Origin: Medicago truncatula
Taxonomy: Eukaryota; Streptophyta; Magnoliopsida; Fabales; Fabaceae
Reading direction: 5' to 3'
Length of the DNA stretch: 64,000 bases
Assembly (NCBI RefSeq): GCF_003473485.1
Contig: NC_053044.1
Span: 5,592,501-5,656,500 of the forward strand
The notes under the pieces are model-generated. The model worked only from the letters and a program-made list of their open reading frames with translations. It had not been told where the DNA came from and searched no databases. This document shows, one piece after another, positions 33,384 through 44,008 of this stretch (position 1 is the first letter of the stretch; each line of letters begins with the position of its first letter). The position numbers and the translations under genes were made by a program.

Positions 33384-36300
33384 TCAAGCTATCCTCACAA
33401 TAGGGATGTGACAAATTTTATGCCAATGTTTTCCTTCCTCCTTTTGGTACCGTTGCTTAAGTATCGGACAGTTATTAATGGACAAAATAGAAAGGGAGTT
33501 GGGTAGACACTCCTCAGGCAAGCACTCAAGACCAAGGCAACCATCAATATGTAAGGATTGGAGAGATTTGAGATGAAGAAGGCCCTTGTAATTCATTATT
33601 CTTAGCTTTGAACAATATCTCAACTCGAGATGGTCAAGAGTCAGTGGAAGCAAACTCTCCTCCGGGAATGACTCCATGTTTTCAAAGTCATCGCTAACAA
33701 TGAATTCTTTCAGAGAATTGAGTTGGAACAACCCCCACTTCTCTCTCGAAGCTATCAGTTTGGGACATCTGAATATATGGAGGATGCTTAGGTGAGAAGG
33801 CAAACCATCACAAGGAAATGATTCTATCATCGGACAATCTTCCAACTTTAGAGAATGAAGATTAGTGAACAAGTGTAGTGAAAAAGGAAAAGTGAAGGAG
33901 CGCCATCTGCTTATTGATATATGGCGAAGAGAATCACAACTACGGAAATTCCAAGAATTCCATCCTGGATACGTACCATTGAAGTCGTCAACAAACAAAT
34001 TTTCAAGAACGGTATTGTTGAGTAGAATTAGCTCCAAGGAAGACTCGATGATCCCAGATCCACAAAGGATGACATTTTTCAAGGTGGATGGCAATTCATT
34101 TACCAAAATGTTTTCACATCCTTTTAGCTCTAGCTCAACAATATTATCAGCCTTGGGAATCGAAGCCTCCAACTCTTGGCAATCACTAATCTTCAATTTT
34201 TGCAAAGAAGGAAGATGTTGAGGCAGTTTCCTTTTCAACTTAGGGCAGTATCTTATTGACAGCTCTTTCAGCAAAGGGAAACCTGTAACACATAACCAAT
34301 CTTTCCATTCAGACATTTTCTCAAATCGCAAAATTGCGAGGGACCTGAACGCAACATTTGATGAGTTGTTTCCGTAAAACTCTTTGCCAATGCTCTCTAT
34401 TCCATGGCAGCCTGAAATTGAAAGTTCTTTGAGAGAGCAGAGCTGCCCAAGTGGTGGCATCCGAGAGCAAAATTTGCATTCAATCAGCTTAAGAGATACC
34501 AAATTGGGTAAATGACTGTCTATAATCCAATTTGGAAAGCTATTGCCACAATAACCGACAATATCAAGCTTATTAAGGTTGATATTTGGTTGAAGAGCTT
34601 CCAAGACAAAGACATCGATTTCTTTACCATAAGAAAACATCATATGTAATTCGTCTAAATCTTTCTTTTTTTGCAAATTTGCTGTCACTGCATCCACACG
34701 ATCAATGACATTTTCCAACCCTGAAATACGAAGTGTACCTTGAAGATGGTTGAGTTTTGCCAACTCATTAATATCAGACCCTTTTTGGTCTCCCACAACA
34801 AAATCAGTCAGCGTTTGAAGATGGTGTAATCTTCCTATATGCTCTGGCATCTTCTTTATATGAGTGCCTTTTAGGATAAGATGGCGTAAACTGACGAGTT
34901 TGTAAAAATCTAAAGGAAACTCAGTCAGTGGACAATGAATCAATATCAATGTTTCCAAATTATACAACGTGCAGATGGAATCAGGTAAGCTTGTTAGCCC
35001 GGTTCGAGAAAGATCAAGATAACGCAGAAGCTTTAAGTTGCTTATCTCATCGGCTAGCTTCTTGAGATTACAAAATCTCAACGACAACATCCGTAAATAT
35101 TTTAGTCTTGAAAGCAAATCATATTGTACTGTGTTGCATACCCTGAAGCGTTGACCACCATAACCTGCTCGTGCCATCAAACTGCGCAATCCCTTTACCT
35201 GATAAATTTGTTGTGATATTTTATCACCATCTTTTAATTCAAGAGAGCACCAAATGTGACGTGTCCTTTCAGGAATATCTTGCTCCCAATCACCCTCTAT
35301 TCTCAAACAAAATTCTCCCGACACTGATTTTGCTAAATCGTTGACAAGATCATGCATAACAAAGTACCTGTAATCAACATATCCTGATCGTTGAAAAAAT
35401 GAAACTGATTCTAGATCGTCAAAGAATTCATTACCCAACTCTTCTTCAGTTTTATCAATTCTGCAGCACTTCAACAAACCTTCTGCCATCCAAAGCTTGA
35501 TTAATTCAGCCTTGCAAAAAATATAACCTCTTGGAAATATGGAACAATAAGAAAAACAACGCTTCAGATTTGAAGGGAGATGATGGAAACTCAACCTCAA
35601 AACTGAGTTAATGTTACTCTCACCCTCTGATAAACACCACAGATCTGTCTCCAATATCTTAACCCATTCACGTTGAGAGAATTTTCTTCGCAAGAGATTC
35701 CCCAATGCTTTTACAGCTAGAGGCAACCCTCCACACTTTTCTACGATTTTCTTGCCAATTGATTCAAGATTTGGATATTCACTTGCATTTGTGCCGTGAA
35801 AAGCGTGTCTCACAAACATACTCCAACATTCACTCTTCTTCAATTGCTTCAAATGAAGAAGTTTGGTGGACTTCATAACTGATGCTACCTCCTTGTCACG
35901 TGTGGTCACAATAATCTTACTTCCGGTAGATCCATTGTTAAAAGGAAGTAGTAAGCGCTCCCAACATTCCGCACTACCGTTCCAGACATCATCCAAAACA
36001 AGCAGATATTTCTTTCCTGTTAGTCTCTGCTGCAATTGATGTTGGAGTAGATTCAAGTCTTCACCATCTGCCGAAGAGTGAAATGACCGTAAAATTGCTT
36101 TGGTAAGTCCAACAACATTAAAAGTTTCCGAAACATAGACCCAGGCTTTTAGTTCAAACTGTTTCTGTATCATGTTGTTATTGTACACAAGTTGAGCAAG
36201 GGTGGTTTTTCCCATTCCACCTAGACCCACTATGCTGATTATTGGTACACGGTCGCCAGCATCTATGTCGGAAAGTAAAAATTTGGTTACTTCCTCTTTG

Positions 36301-36836
36301 TCACCATCTCTGCCATATATGCTCGATTCATCCACCAAAGATGTACTTGGCAATCTTTTTAAAGCTTTCCAACCGACTTCACCTTCATTACTAGCACAAA
36401 TTTCTTGTTTTAACCCTAACATATCCTTTTGCTTTGCTAGAAATTCTAACTTCTCTAGCAATTCTTTGATCCTAGACTCAAAGGGATCAGTACACGATGA
36501 AAAGAAGTCGAATACCTTGCTAGTAGAAGGTTGAGAATCAACTTTCAGCTTCTTGTTTGGTGTGTAGGTTGCAATCTCATCCAAAAGTTGATCTGCTTCA
36601 TACACAACATGTTTAAGATCACCAAGCCACTTCTTCACGTATGAGCTTTGGTATTGCTTTGTCTCCGCTTCTTCGAGTACATGGTTGATAGAATTGAGTG
36701 TAACTTGAAGTTTCTGTAGCAGTTTATCGTCAAGTTTGCCTCGACGAAAATAGTCTATGAAATCATTGGAAGACAATTTCTCAAGAGCCACTTGAAAGAA
36801 TGATGAAAGAAATGCTCCACCAACCAATTCTGCCAT
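33384..36836 (-). CDS. CC-NB-ARC-LRR disease resistance protein (CNL 3)
   Basis: Single exon of 1150 residues starting MAELVGGAFLSSF at the ATG at 36836. It is an intracellular immune receptor of the same subfamily as CNL 1. The first 32 residues are identical to those of CNL 1, and NB-ARC motifs occupy the same positions: P-loop GLGGMGKTT (204-212), kinase 2 LLVLDDVW (278-285), SKIIVTTR (306-313), GLPLA (370-374) and a VMHDLVNDLA segment about 490 residues in. The LRR domain then diverges more, as expected where specificity evolves. It ends with the subfamily tail CPILKQRYQKEEGKHW. All key motifs are intact, so it is probably functional. The upstream DNA is also shared with CNL 1. Confidence 0.95.
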   Translation of the reverse strand: MAELVGGAFLSSFFQVALEKLSSNDFIDYFRRGKLDDKLLQKLQVTLNSINHVLEEAETKQYQSSYVKKWLGDLKHVVYEADQLLDEIATYTPNKKLKVDSQPSTSKVFDFFSSCTDPFESRIKELLEKLEFLAKQKDMLGLKQEICASNEGEVGWKALKRLPSTSLVDESSIYGRDGDKEEVTKFLLSDIDAGDRVPIISIVGLGGMGKTTLAQLVYNNNMIQKQFELKAWVYVSETFNVVGLTKAILRSFHSSADGEDLNLLQHQLQQRLTGKKYLLVLDDVWNGSAECWERLLLPFNNGSTGSKIIVTTRDKEVASVMKSTKLLHLKQLKKSECWSMFVRHAFHGTNASEYPNLESIGKKIVEKCGGLPLAVKALGNLLRRKFSQREWVKILETDLWCLSEGESNINSVLRLSFHHLPSNLKRCFSYCSIFPRGYIFCKAELIKLWMAEGLLKCCRIDKTEEELGNEFFDDLESVSFFQRSGYVDYRYFVMHDLVNDLAKSVSGEFCLRIEGDWEQDIPERTRHIWCSLELKDGDKISQQIYQVKGLRSLMARAGYGGQRFRVCNTVQYDLLSRLKYLRMLSLRFCNLKKLADEISNLKLLRYLDLSRTGLTSLPDSICTLYNLETLILIHCPLTEFPLDFYKLVSLRHLILKGTHIKKMPEHIGRLHHLQTLTDFVVGDQKGSDINELAKLNHLQGTLRISGLENVIDRVDAVTANLQKKKDLDELHMMFSYGKEIDVFVLEALQPNINLNKLDIVGYCGNSFPNWIIDSHLPNLVSLKLIECKFCSRMPPLGQLCSLKELSISGCHGIESIGKEFYGNNSSNVAFRSLAILRFEKMSEWKDWLCVTGFPLLKELSIRYCPKLKRKLPQHLPSLQKLKISDCQELEASIPKADNIVELELKGCENILVNELPSTLKNVILCGSGIIESSLELILLNNTVLENLFVDDFNGTYPGWNSWNFRSCDSLRHISISRWRSFTFPFSLHLFTNLHSLKLEDCPMIESFPCDGLPSHLSILHIFRCPKLIASREKWGLFQLNSLKEFIVSDDFENMESFPEESLLPLTLDHLELRYCSKLRIMNYKGLLHLKSLQSLHIDGCLGLECLPEECLPNSLSILSINNCPILKQRYQKEEGKHWHKICHIPIVRIA

Positions 36837-39353
36837 GATTTTTCTTTTCTTTCTGTTTTTGAATTGTTGAAATTGATGTAAGAGGTTCTGTATAAGATTG
36901 TAATGGAAGATGAATCACCTAATGACAAATTGTTATTATTGAATGGAGCTTTATTATATTGCATAATGCTTAATAATTTTTTTATTTAACAATAGAGACG
37001 GCTGAGTAAGTAAGTGTTCCATTAATCTAAGCCACCTTTAGTTGGCGTGATATGCAAGTAAAAAACACATATTTAACCGGCAAAAATTGAATCTAGAAGA
37101 CAATGTTAGACTCCCACAACACGACAACTTGAACTTTGAATCATAGAATTAATTCAAGTATAGAGAATCTATGGGGTAAAAAAAAAATATGTGTGTATAT
37201 TTATGTAGATGAAGTGATATGTACCACTTGAAATTCAACGAAGTCTTAAGTTTAAATCTGGATGAAAATATTCAACCTAACAATATCTATATAGATAAAT
37301 AACAATAGCAATTGAAAACATAACAATAGTAATTCAAAACTCACGCACGCAAGTGAAAAAGTTGGGGTTTGAACCTTAATCCCGACATTAGACCTAACAA
37401 TTTCAATATTTTTATTAGTTAAGTTAAGACTTATGGACAATTATTGAAACTTATTTGAGTTTAATATATTTTTCATTTCTATAAATATATATTATTGTAA
37501 AAAAATTCCTATAAATATATCACTAAAAGTGCCGTACAAAAAACAAAACTAAAAGTTCATTCTCTAATAAAATATTTATCATCCCACTTCCCATATTTTA
37601 TATTTACACACCTCTAATATTTCTATATCCAATCAGCAATTTTTTTTTTCCTTTCTTTTCAATCTATCTATCTCCTCCTATCAAATCGTCAAACATATCA
37701 CATCTATAATATTTTTTTTTTCCATTCTTAAAATATAAATCTATGTTTTACACAACATGTATTACTTATTAAAAACATCAGAGCCCATTTTTTCACTTTT
37801 ATTCACTCCATCTTCGGTCTGAAGCTCAAATAGTATTTCTCTACTTGGACTCACCATCCCAACTCGCACACTACCTATTATTCGGATTCACCATCCAACT
37901 CACATTCATCGATTATACCTAGTCTTGCTCAAATTAAGGTTTGAGAGAGAATAATTCTCCAATTCACTATTAACTAATCTTTGCAAGATATATAAAAGAG
38001 ATATAAGAAATTATCTTCCAATGTTCAACATGAGTAAACCCTAATTTCTATCATTTCTCTTTTTTTTAAGAGTTAACGTCAAAAAACAATAAGAGAGTTA
38101 CAAAAATGATAAAAAAAAAATCATCTTCAATTACTCACAAAAAGCAATCCTTAATTTCTCTCATTTCCTCTCTCAACCACTTAATGATTATCACAAGAAA
38201 ACAAGAAAGAATGCTTACATTCTTGCTGCAATGAATCTTCACTACCCAAAGAGTTTATAATTGTGTTTCACAATCTTAGAAACTCACCTAAAACGAAGTC
38301 AACTCTTAGCCCTCACGCATCCATAAAAGTTTCCTATTTTGGTGACGACTCACTCCATTAAATTATGATTAAAAAAACCGGGTGTCTACTTTTTATAGAA
38401 AAAAAAAAACATAGGTAATTTGAAGAAAAATACTAACCGGTGCCCTTGGGACACCGGTTAAGATACTAAAAAAAAGGAAATTATATATATTATATAGTAT
38501 TGCATTGAAAATTGTATAATCAATCCATAAAAAGTTAAAAAGTGTCATTTTTAATTTCTAACTTTCTTTTTTGATATCCTTAATCAATGCCTCGGGGATA
38601 CCGGTTAGCATTTCCTAATTTGAATTATTGCTATTGCTAACTGTAATTCAAACTATACACACACAAGCATGTCCCGAGACGCGTATTTTATTGCCTGATC
38701 CAAATTACTCTGACCAAAATCTGGAAGAAGAAAAAAACATGAATTTTGGACACAATCTCAACCGTTTTGGTTAAAAAAATTAAAAAATATGAATATTAAT
38801 TTTGGAATTCTAATCTATTTACTGAAACAGAGATTTTGGACACAAACAACTATTTTTTTTAAAATTTTTTGATTATGAATAGAGTAAAATGAATGAAAAT
38901 AGCAGATTTCTTATTAATGAATTGAGTTAGTAGAAGTTGAATGTGTACACAAGAGTGTCTCCATGTTAGCTTATTATGTGTAGCAAACACAAGATCGCTA
39001 ACTCTTAACTATCTAATGAATACTTGTTGCACAAATAATCATTCTCTAACTAACTACCTAACAGTCTAATGATTACTTGCTACGCAAGTAATCCTTCTTT
39101 AACTGATATGGTGTGAAATCCCGCTCAAGTTGGAGGACGATAAATATCAATCATCCCCAACTTGGATAATAGAGTATGAAAAGGCTGAGGAAGCAATGAT
39201 TTGGTGACTAAATCTGCAATTTTAATTTCTTTTGAATATACAGGCCTTTTCTTTCTTCCATTTTTTGATTGAGATAATACAATAGCAACACATTCATACA
39301 AGTTTTATTTAATTTCTGCTTACAATGCAGGATCTTGATGAAAAAACCAATAA
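36837..39353. other. Intergenic between CNL 3 and the WAT1 gene
   Basis: The first about 220 bp is the CNL 3 leader, related to that of CNL 1. The remainder is AT-rich with no supported gene. ACCGGTGCCCTTGGGACACCGGTTA at about 38436-38460 contains inverted ACCGGT words, and a related CTCGGGGATACCGGTTAGCA recurs at 38592; this looks like a small repeat, family unknown. Confidence 0.4.
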
Positions 39354-42300
39354 TCAGTTTTTATCCGTTTTATCAATTTCAATATGTACAATTTCATCTG
39401 GTGAAGAACTTGGTACTACAACAGCTCTTGATTGAGCCAAAGTAGGATCATCAACCATGATTGTTGATAATTCTGCAGCTGCTACATTTGTTTGTGGTGA
39501 ACATGGCATCTCATTCCTTTTACCCCATAAAAAGTAGTACAATCCTACAATGATCAAAACCATGCCTAGCAACCTGTAAACAAATTATCGAATTAGTGAT
39601 TGAACCGATTAAACCATGATCATGATATCTCACTGGTTTGATATTTGGTCCAATTTTTAATTTTTATATTTTCTAATTTGATGAAGGAAAAGTATTCTTA
39701 CGTTCCAACTTTGAGTGGTTCACCAAGTATGAAAGCTTCTGAAATGGCAACAAAAACTAGACAAAGTGGATTGAACATTGGAGGATAACTAGGTCCCTTG
39801 ATTGTGATCGCCCATGATAGTAAACAAAATGTTGCAGCAGTAGCCAATGCTCCCTACACAAAATTAAATCCAAATAATCAGTGTCCATGGTCCTTATTCA
39901 AAATACACATTCTCAAAACCTAGTTTACAACGTTTAGAAAACAACCTAATCTTGAGAGTTTCACATCCAATAATAATATTGCCCTAATTAGGGCTATATA
40001 ATCTTGAGAAATTTACCTATTCAATCTTCTTAGAATAAAACATTCTGGCCTTGCATACTAAATTGTAAATATAATTTTCAAAGTTGAAGTATATATCCAA
40101 ATAGTATTAATTCATCCAATGTATAACAACTTCCATTTGAAGGTAAGCATAATTCAGTAAAAATTGATCTTACTGAATAGAGTATAGTAATGAGTTGTAA
40201 ATTCCACCCTAATCTCCAAGCAGCTTTACTGGAATCTATGGATAAGCCTATTACTACTGACTGAATTGCTGCCATAATGCATGATATCATTGTTCCCCAA
40301 TACCTCAATGGAAATACTTTGACCATCTTCACCTGTTTAAATTTAAAACATATATATATATACTTAGATAACACATTCACAATTTTCTCATCACAAAACT
40401 GAAAAAGTAGACTCCAAAACCTAGCTAGTTACAATGATAAGCTTTATGTATGTATGTTAGTTGTGAATGAGAGTGTACATATGAAAAATGCCTGAGTTTG
40501 GAATATATTTTAGGGTTAATATATGTTTACCTCATGTAATATTAACAATTTTCGGTTTACCTCTGTAAAAAAAATATTGGTTTTGGACCTTCATGATTTT
40601 TCACTGTACAAAATTGATGATATGGCAGAGGGTAAACCGAATTACTGGGAGCGAAAGTACCTTAAGTTCTGTAATTTGATGTCATGAAGGTCTAAAACCA
40701 AAGAATCTTCAAATTACAGGGTTGGAATCTAAACAAATTTTTTTACAGGGTGTAAACCGAAAATCACTAATATTATATGGTAAACATATATAAACCCTAA
40801 AATACAATTGAGAAATGAAAAAGGGGAGCATATATACATACTTGCAGAATAAACCAAGCTGTGTAAAAGCAACATGATCCAACCAAAAAGAAAGTTCCAC
40901 GAAGCATATGAGTTTTATGTGCTACAACAGAAATAACCCCTGCAGAATGGGAACTATGATGATGAGGACCAATATAAAATTCCTTCCCTTTGTAAAGACT
41001 TGTAGCTAATGCTCCACCAACACACAAAATTGCCCCAATACCCTTAGCTCTACCAACCCATGTTCTAATACTCAAATTCTCCATTCTGCAGTAGTAGTCA
41101 TTCACAAATTTATACATACTAGTATATGGTAGTTTAATTTGTTTATGTAGCTAAATTTAATGTGTCTTTAACTAATTTGGATACCTGCATATGATAGAAG
41201 TCAAGAAGGTGCAAATGGGAACCAAGTTGAGAAAGTTGACAGCATAAGTAGCAGATGTGTCTCGGAGACCATAATAGAATAATCCAAAAGCCATTGTCAT
41301 CCTGTGATACATATATCACTTTGTTAGAAACTGATAAAATTCACTTGATTTTTATAATGTCAAAACTATATACCTTGTTGTTAATTTATCAAATATTATT
41401 AAAAATGAGGGAGAAACATCTCATATAGACTTTCATCTAGAGGTTCAATTCATTTCCAATAAATTATTTTAAGGTTAAGAGTTTATTGTTATTGTGTAGC
41501 TAGTGTGAGTTAGAAGTTCCACAATGAATGGAAAAGTGAGTTTTGAGTAATATATAAGTGAGATGGTAATATATAAGTGAGTGATCTATATCTCTAAAGG
41601 ATTTGAGTTAACATGTGGTTTCCAACTCACTTTTGTGATTGTTCTCGGCTCAATTAATGTGGATGATCCCTTGTCTCCCTTCATGACCTAACAAGTGTTA
41701 AAGTCAATGGTTCGTCGAAGAGTTCAATCGACTCTTTATATTGAAAGTCTTCATAAAAATGGTAGTCAGACCACATATGTTTCATTGAGTGCAGTGGCAA
41801 TGATGCTACAAGTTTATATGGATGAAAAAAATTGTGTTTGATGGGAAGCATACCAGGTGAATGGAATGGAGTCATACTTCAGAGGAGATTGTTGTGTAAC
41901 AAGTGTGAGTTATAAGTCTCACATTAGATGGAATGGACTCACACTAGAGGTTAGGCGAAGAGCTTGACCAACTTTTTGTGTGTGAAAAGTCGTCTTGATA
42001 ATAGAATGGTCTCAGGAGGCGTATCATGTTGAGAGCACGGGCAACGACGGTACAAGTGTATGTGGAATTGAATTCACACTTGAGGAGGGATGATGTTGTG
42101 TAACAAGTGTGAGGTAGAAGCCTTACATTAAATAGAATGAAATTGACTCACACTTGACCCAACAAATGGCATCATAGTCAATGGTTCAATGAAGAGTATC
42201 GAAAGTCTTCCCGACAATGGTGGTCAGACAACATGTGTTGTTGAGTGAAGCAACAACGGCAATACAAGTGCATGTGAATGAAAAAAAAAAATCGCTTGTG

Positions 42301-44008
42301 GAGGAGCATGCCATATGAATGAAATGAGCTCACCCTTAAAAGAAAGATTGTTGTATAACAAATGTGAGTTGAAAATCTCACGTCTAATGAAAATGTGAAT
42401 AATGAATAATACATAGAGACACCCATAAACCCAACAATTAAAATTAAAGTATCATTGAGTGTTGGCTCAAATTTAATTTTAAAAGAGAAGTCAATCTAGT
42501 TTTCAAAGAGAAACAAGAGGAATAATAAGCTTACCCCACTAATCCATTAAAGAAAAGCCATAACCAAACTCTCCAATTCAACTTCTGCCCTACTCCTCTG
42601 CAACCATAAGTATCGAACAAATAATATCAAATCACAAGTATAACCAAATCGATTCAATAGTTATTGTTCAAGCATAGTATAAGATTACAACTAATGGATT
42701 CATCCGTTATAAAATATAAACAAAAGTGAGTAAACAAATATTTTTGTATTTTTTCTAAAAAAAAATATTTTGTTGCGGAGAGAGCAGTAATGAGTAGTAA
42801 ATTCCACCCTAATAGAGAGTGTATATTAATTAATAGTTTAATACAAATATTAAGTAGGCCCTCTAGTTTTTTTTTTATTTTTTACTTGGGGTGAAAATGA
42901 GGGAGAAACATCACCTAAGACTATTTTAACGACGGTACAAGTGTATGTGGAATTGAATTCACACTTCAGAAATTCTGGAACTTCATTAAAAAATCTATAG
43001 ATATCAAAACCTAAAAAACTACATATTGGCTTACGTATCGGCAACTTGGTTTGCCTCAAAGAAAATATGGTTCCACGTGATATTGCTTCCATCATCTTAG
43101 GTTTTTTCTATTTCCTTTTCATGCAAATCATCATAGATTATGTGTCCGAAAATGTGTGAAAGCAAAAAAAAGTATTTTATATATAAAATGTTTATAATAA
43201 AAGGATATAGATACACGAAAAGGTTTTACATTTTTAACCTATTAAAAGTGTTTGAATGAGCTTATTTAATATAAATAATTGTTAGGAAAAATTGTGCACG
43301 CGAGCTTAGTTCAGTTGGTAAGGGCAATGTATAATGTATGCAAGGTTTGGGGTTCGAATCCCGGACACCATCAAAAAAATTGTTAGGAAAACTTATAAAA
43401 AAAAAATATTGATATGTCTATAAACTTTCAATTTATGTGTAACGGCCGAGACTAATATCATAAGATGCATATCAAGGGTAAACGTCTCTCACACTTTTTA
43501 TATGTACGTACCCGGTTAGGGATCGAACCTCCAATTAAATGGTTATTGACTCTTAAAAAATAATTACAAAAATATTAAAAGTTATGTTATTAATAATCTA
43601 TAAAATAATTAAAAATATATTATACCCTTTAAATAATATAATTTATTTAATTAAAATAGTCAAAGACATGAACAAATTGGGAAGTGAAGTTTGACCAAAA
43701 AAAAGGGAAGTGAATCATAGATGAGAGAGAGTATACTAGTTACTAGATCAATGAAACTATTGGCAAATCAAAATTAAGTTAAAATATATTAATAACCTTT
43801 CAAAATAAAGTGCAAAGGGGGCGACACAAACAGCAGCAACAATTTGTCGATATGCATTGAGTGCAAAAATGAAAGTGCCCTGAACCAAGATGACCCTTGA
43901 TAAAAGTTGTATCCCAGTTCCAAATATTTGCACTAATAACATGCTAAGAAGAGCTTGGGAAGAGATGAACCATTCTTTCATACTTTGAGTTCTCTCTGTG
44001 TTACTCAT
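39354..44008 (-). CDS. WAT1-related / nodulin MtN21-type EamA transporter
   Basis: A multi-pass membrane transporter of the plant drug/metabolite (EamA) family; relatives such as WAT1 and UMAMITs move auxin or amino acids across the tonoplast or plasma membrane. Coding exons (minus): 43797-44008, 42535-42597, 41185-41301, 40842-41085, 40174-40332, 39702-39853, 39354-39573. All are in phase, giving 388 residues, the family norm with about ten membrane helices. Family words include NAYRQIVAAVCVAPFALYFE, FGLFYYGLRDTSATYAVNFL, NLVPICTFLTSI, GGALATSLYKG and a second EamA repeat with PMFNPLCLVFVAISEAFILG. The C-terminal tail of about 50 residues is soluble. Intron 2 carries a miniature LTR-element array (41487-42436) and intron 4 a MITE (40506-40804). 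The substrate cannot be read from sequence. Confidence 0.9.
40506..40804. mobile_element. MITE of about 299 bp in WAT1 intron 4
   Basis: Left end TATTTTAGGG..TTAATATATGTTTACC and the inverted right end TATTTTAGGG..TTTATATATGTTTACC agree over about 50 bp, continuing with AATATTA and ATTTTCGGTTTAC. No coding capacity. The long inverted repeats would form a strong hairpin in the unspliced transcript. Confidence 0.75.
41487..42436 (+). mobile_element. Tandem TRIM array with four LTR-like units
   Basis: Four LTR-like copies start TGTT(G/A)T...AACAAGTGTGAG at 41487, 41890, 42094 and 42349. Those at 41487, 42094 and 42349 end CTAACA, CCAACA and CCAACA (41693, 42164, 42436). Between them lie three related internal segments beginning near a primer-site-like GTCAATGGTTC and ending in purine-rich GAGGAGGGATGA-type tracts. 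Internals share AGTCAGACxACATxTGTT and GCAATxxTxCAAGTxxATxTG. The layout LTR-int-LTR-int-LTR-int-LTR fits a terminal-repeat retrotransposon in miniature expanded by unequal recombination. It has no coding capacity. Confidence 0.7.
43291..43377 (+). repeat. tRNA-derived SINE with 14-bp target duplication
   Basis: Box A GAGCTTAGTTCAGTTGGTA (from about 43302), box B GGGGTTCGAATCCC (about 43349), then a short A-tail. Perfect direct repeats AATTGTTAGGAAAA are at 43277-43290 and 43378-43391. It lies in intron 1 of the WAT1 gene, opposite in strand to it. Confidence 0.88.

Noticed and set aside
43302-43370. Possible tRNA gene (box A and box B both present)
   Set aside because: No cloverleaf arms can be formed, an A-tail and target duplication are present, and related copies occur elsewhere in the window; it is a SINE.
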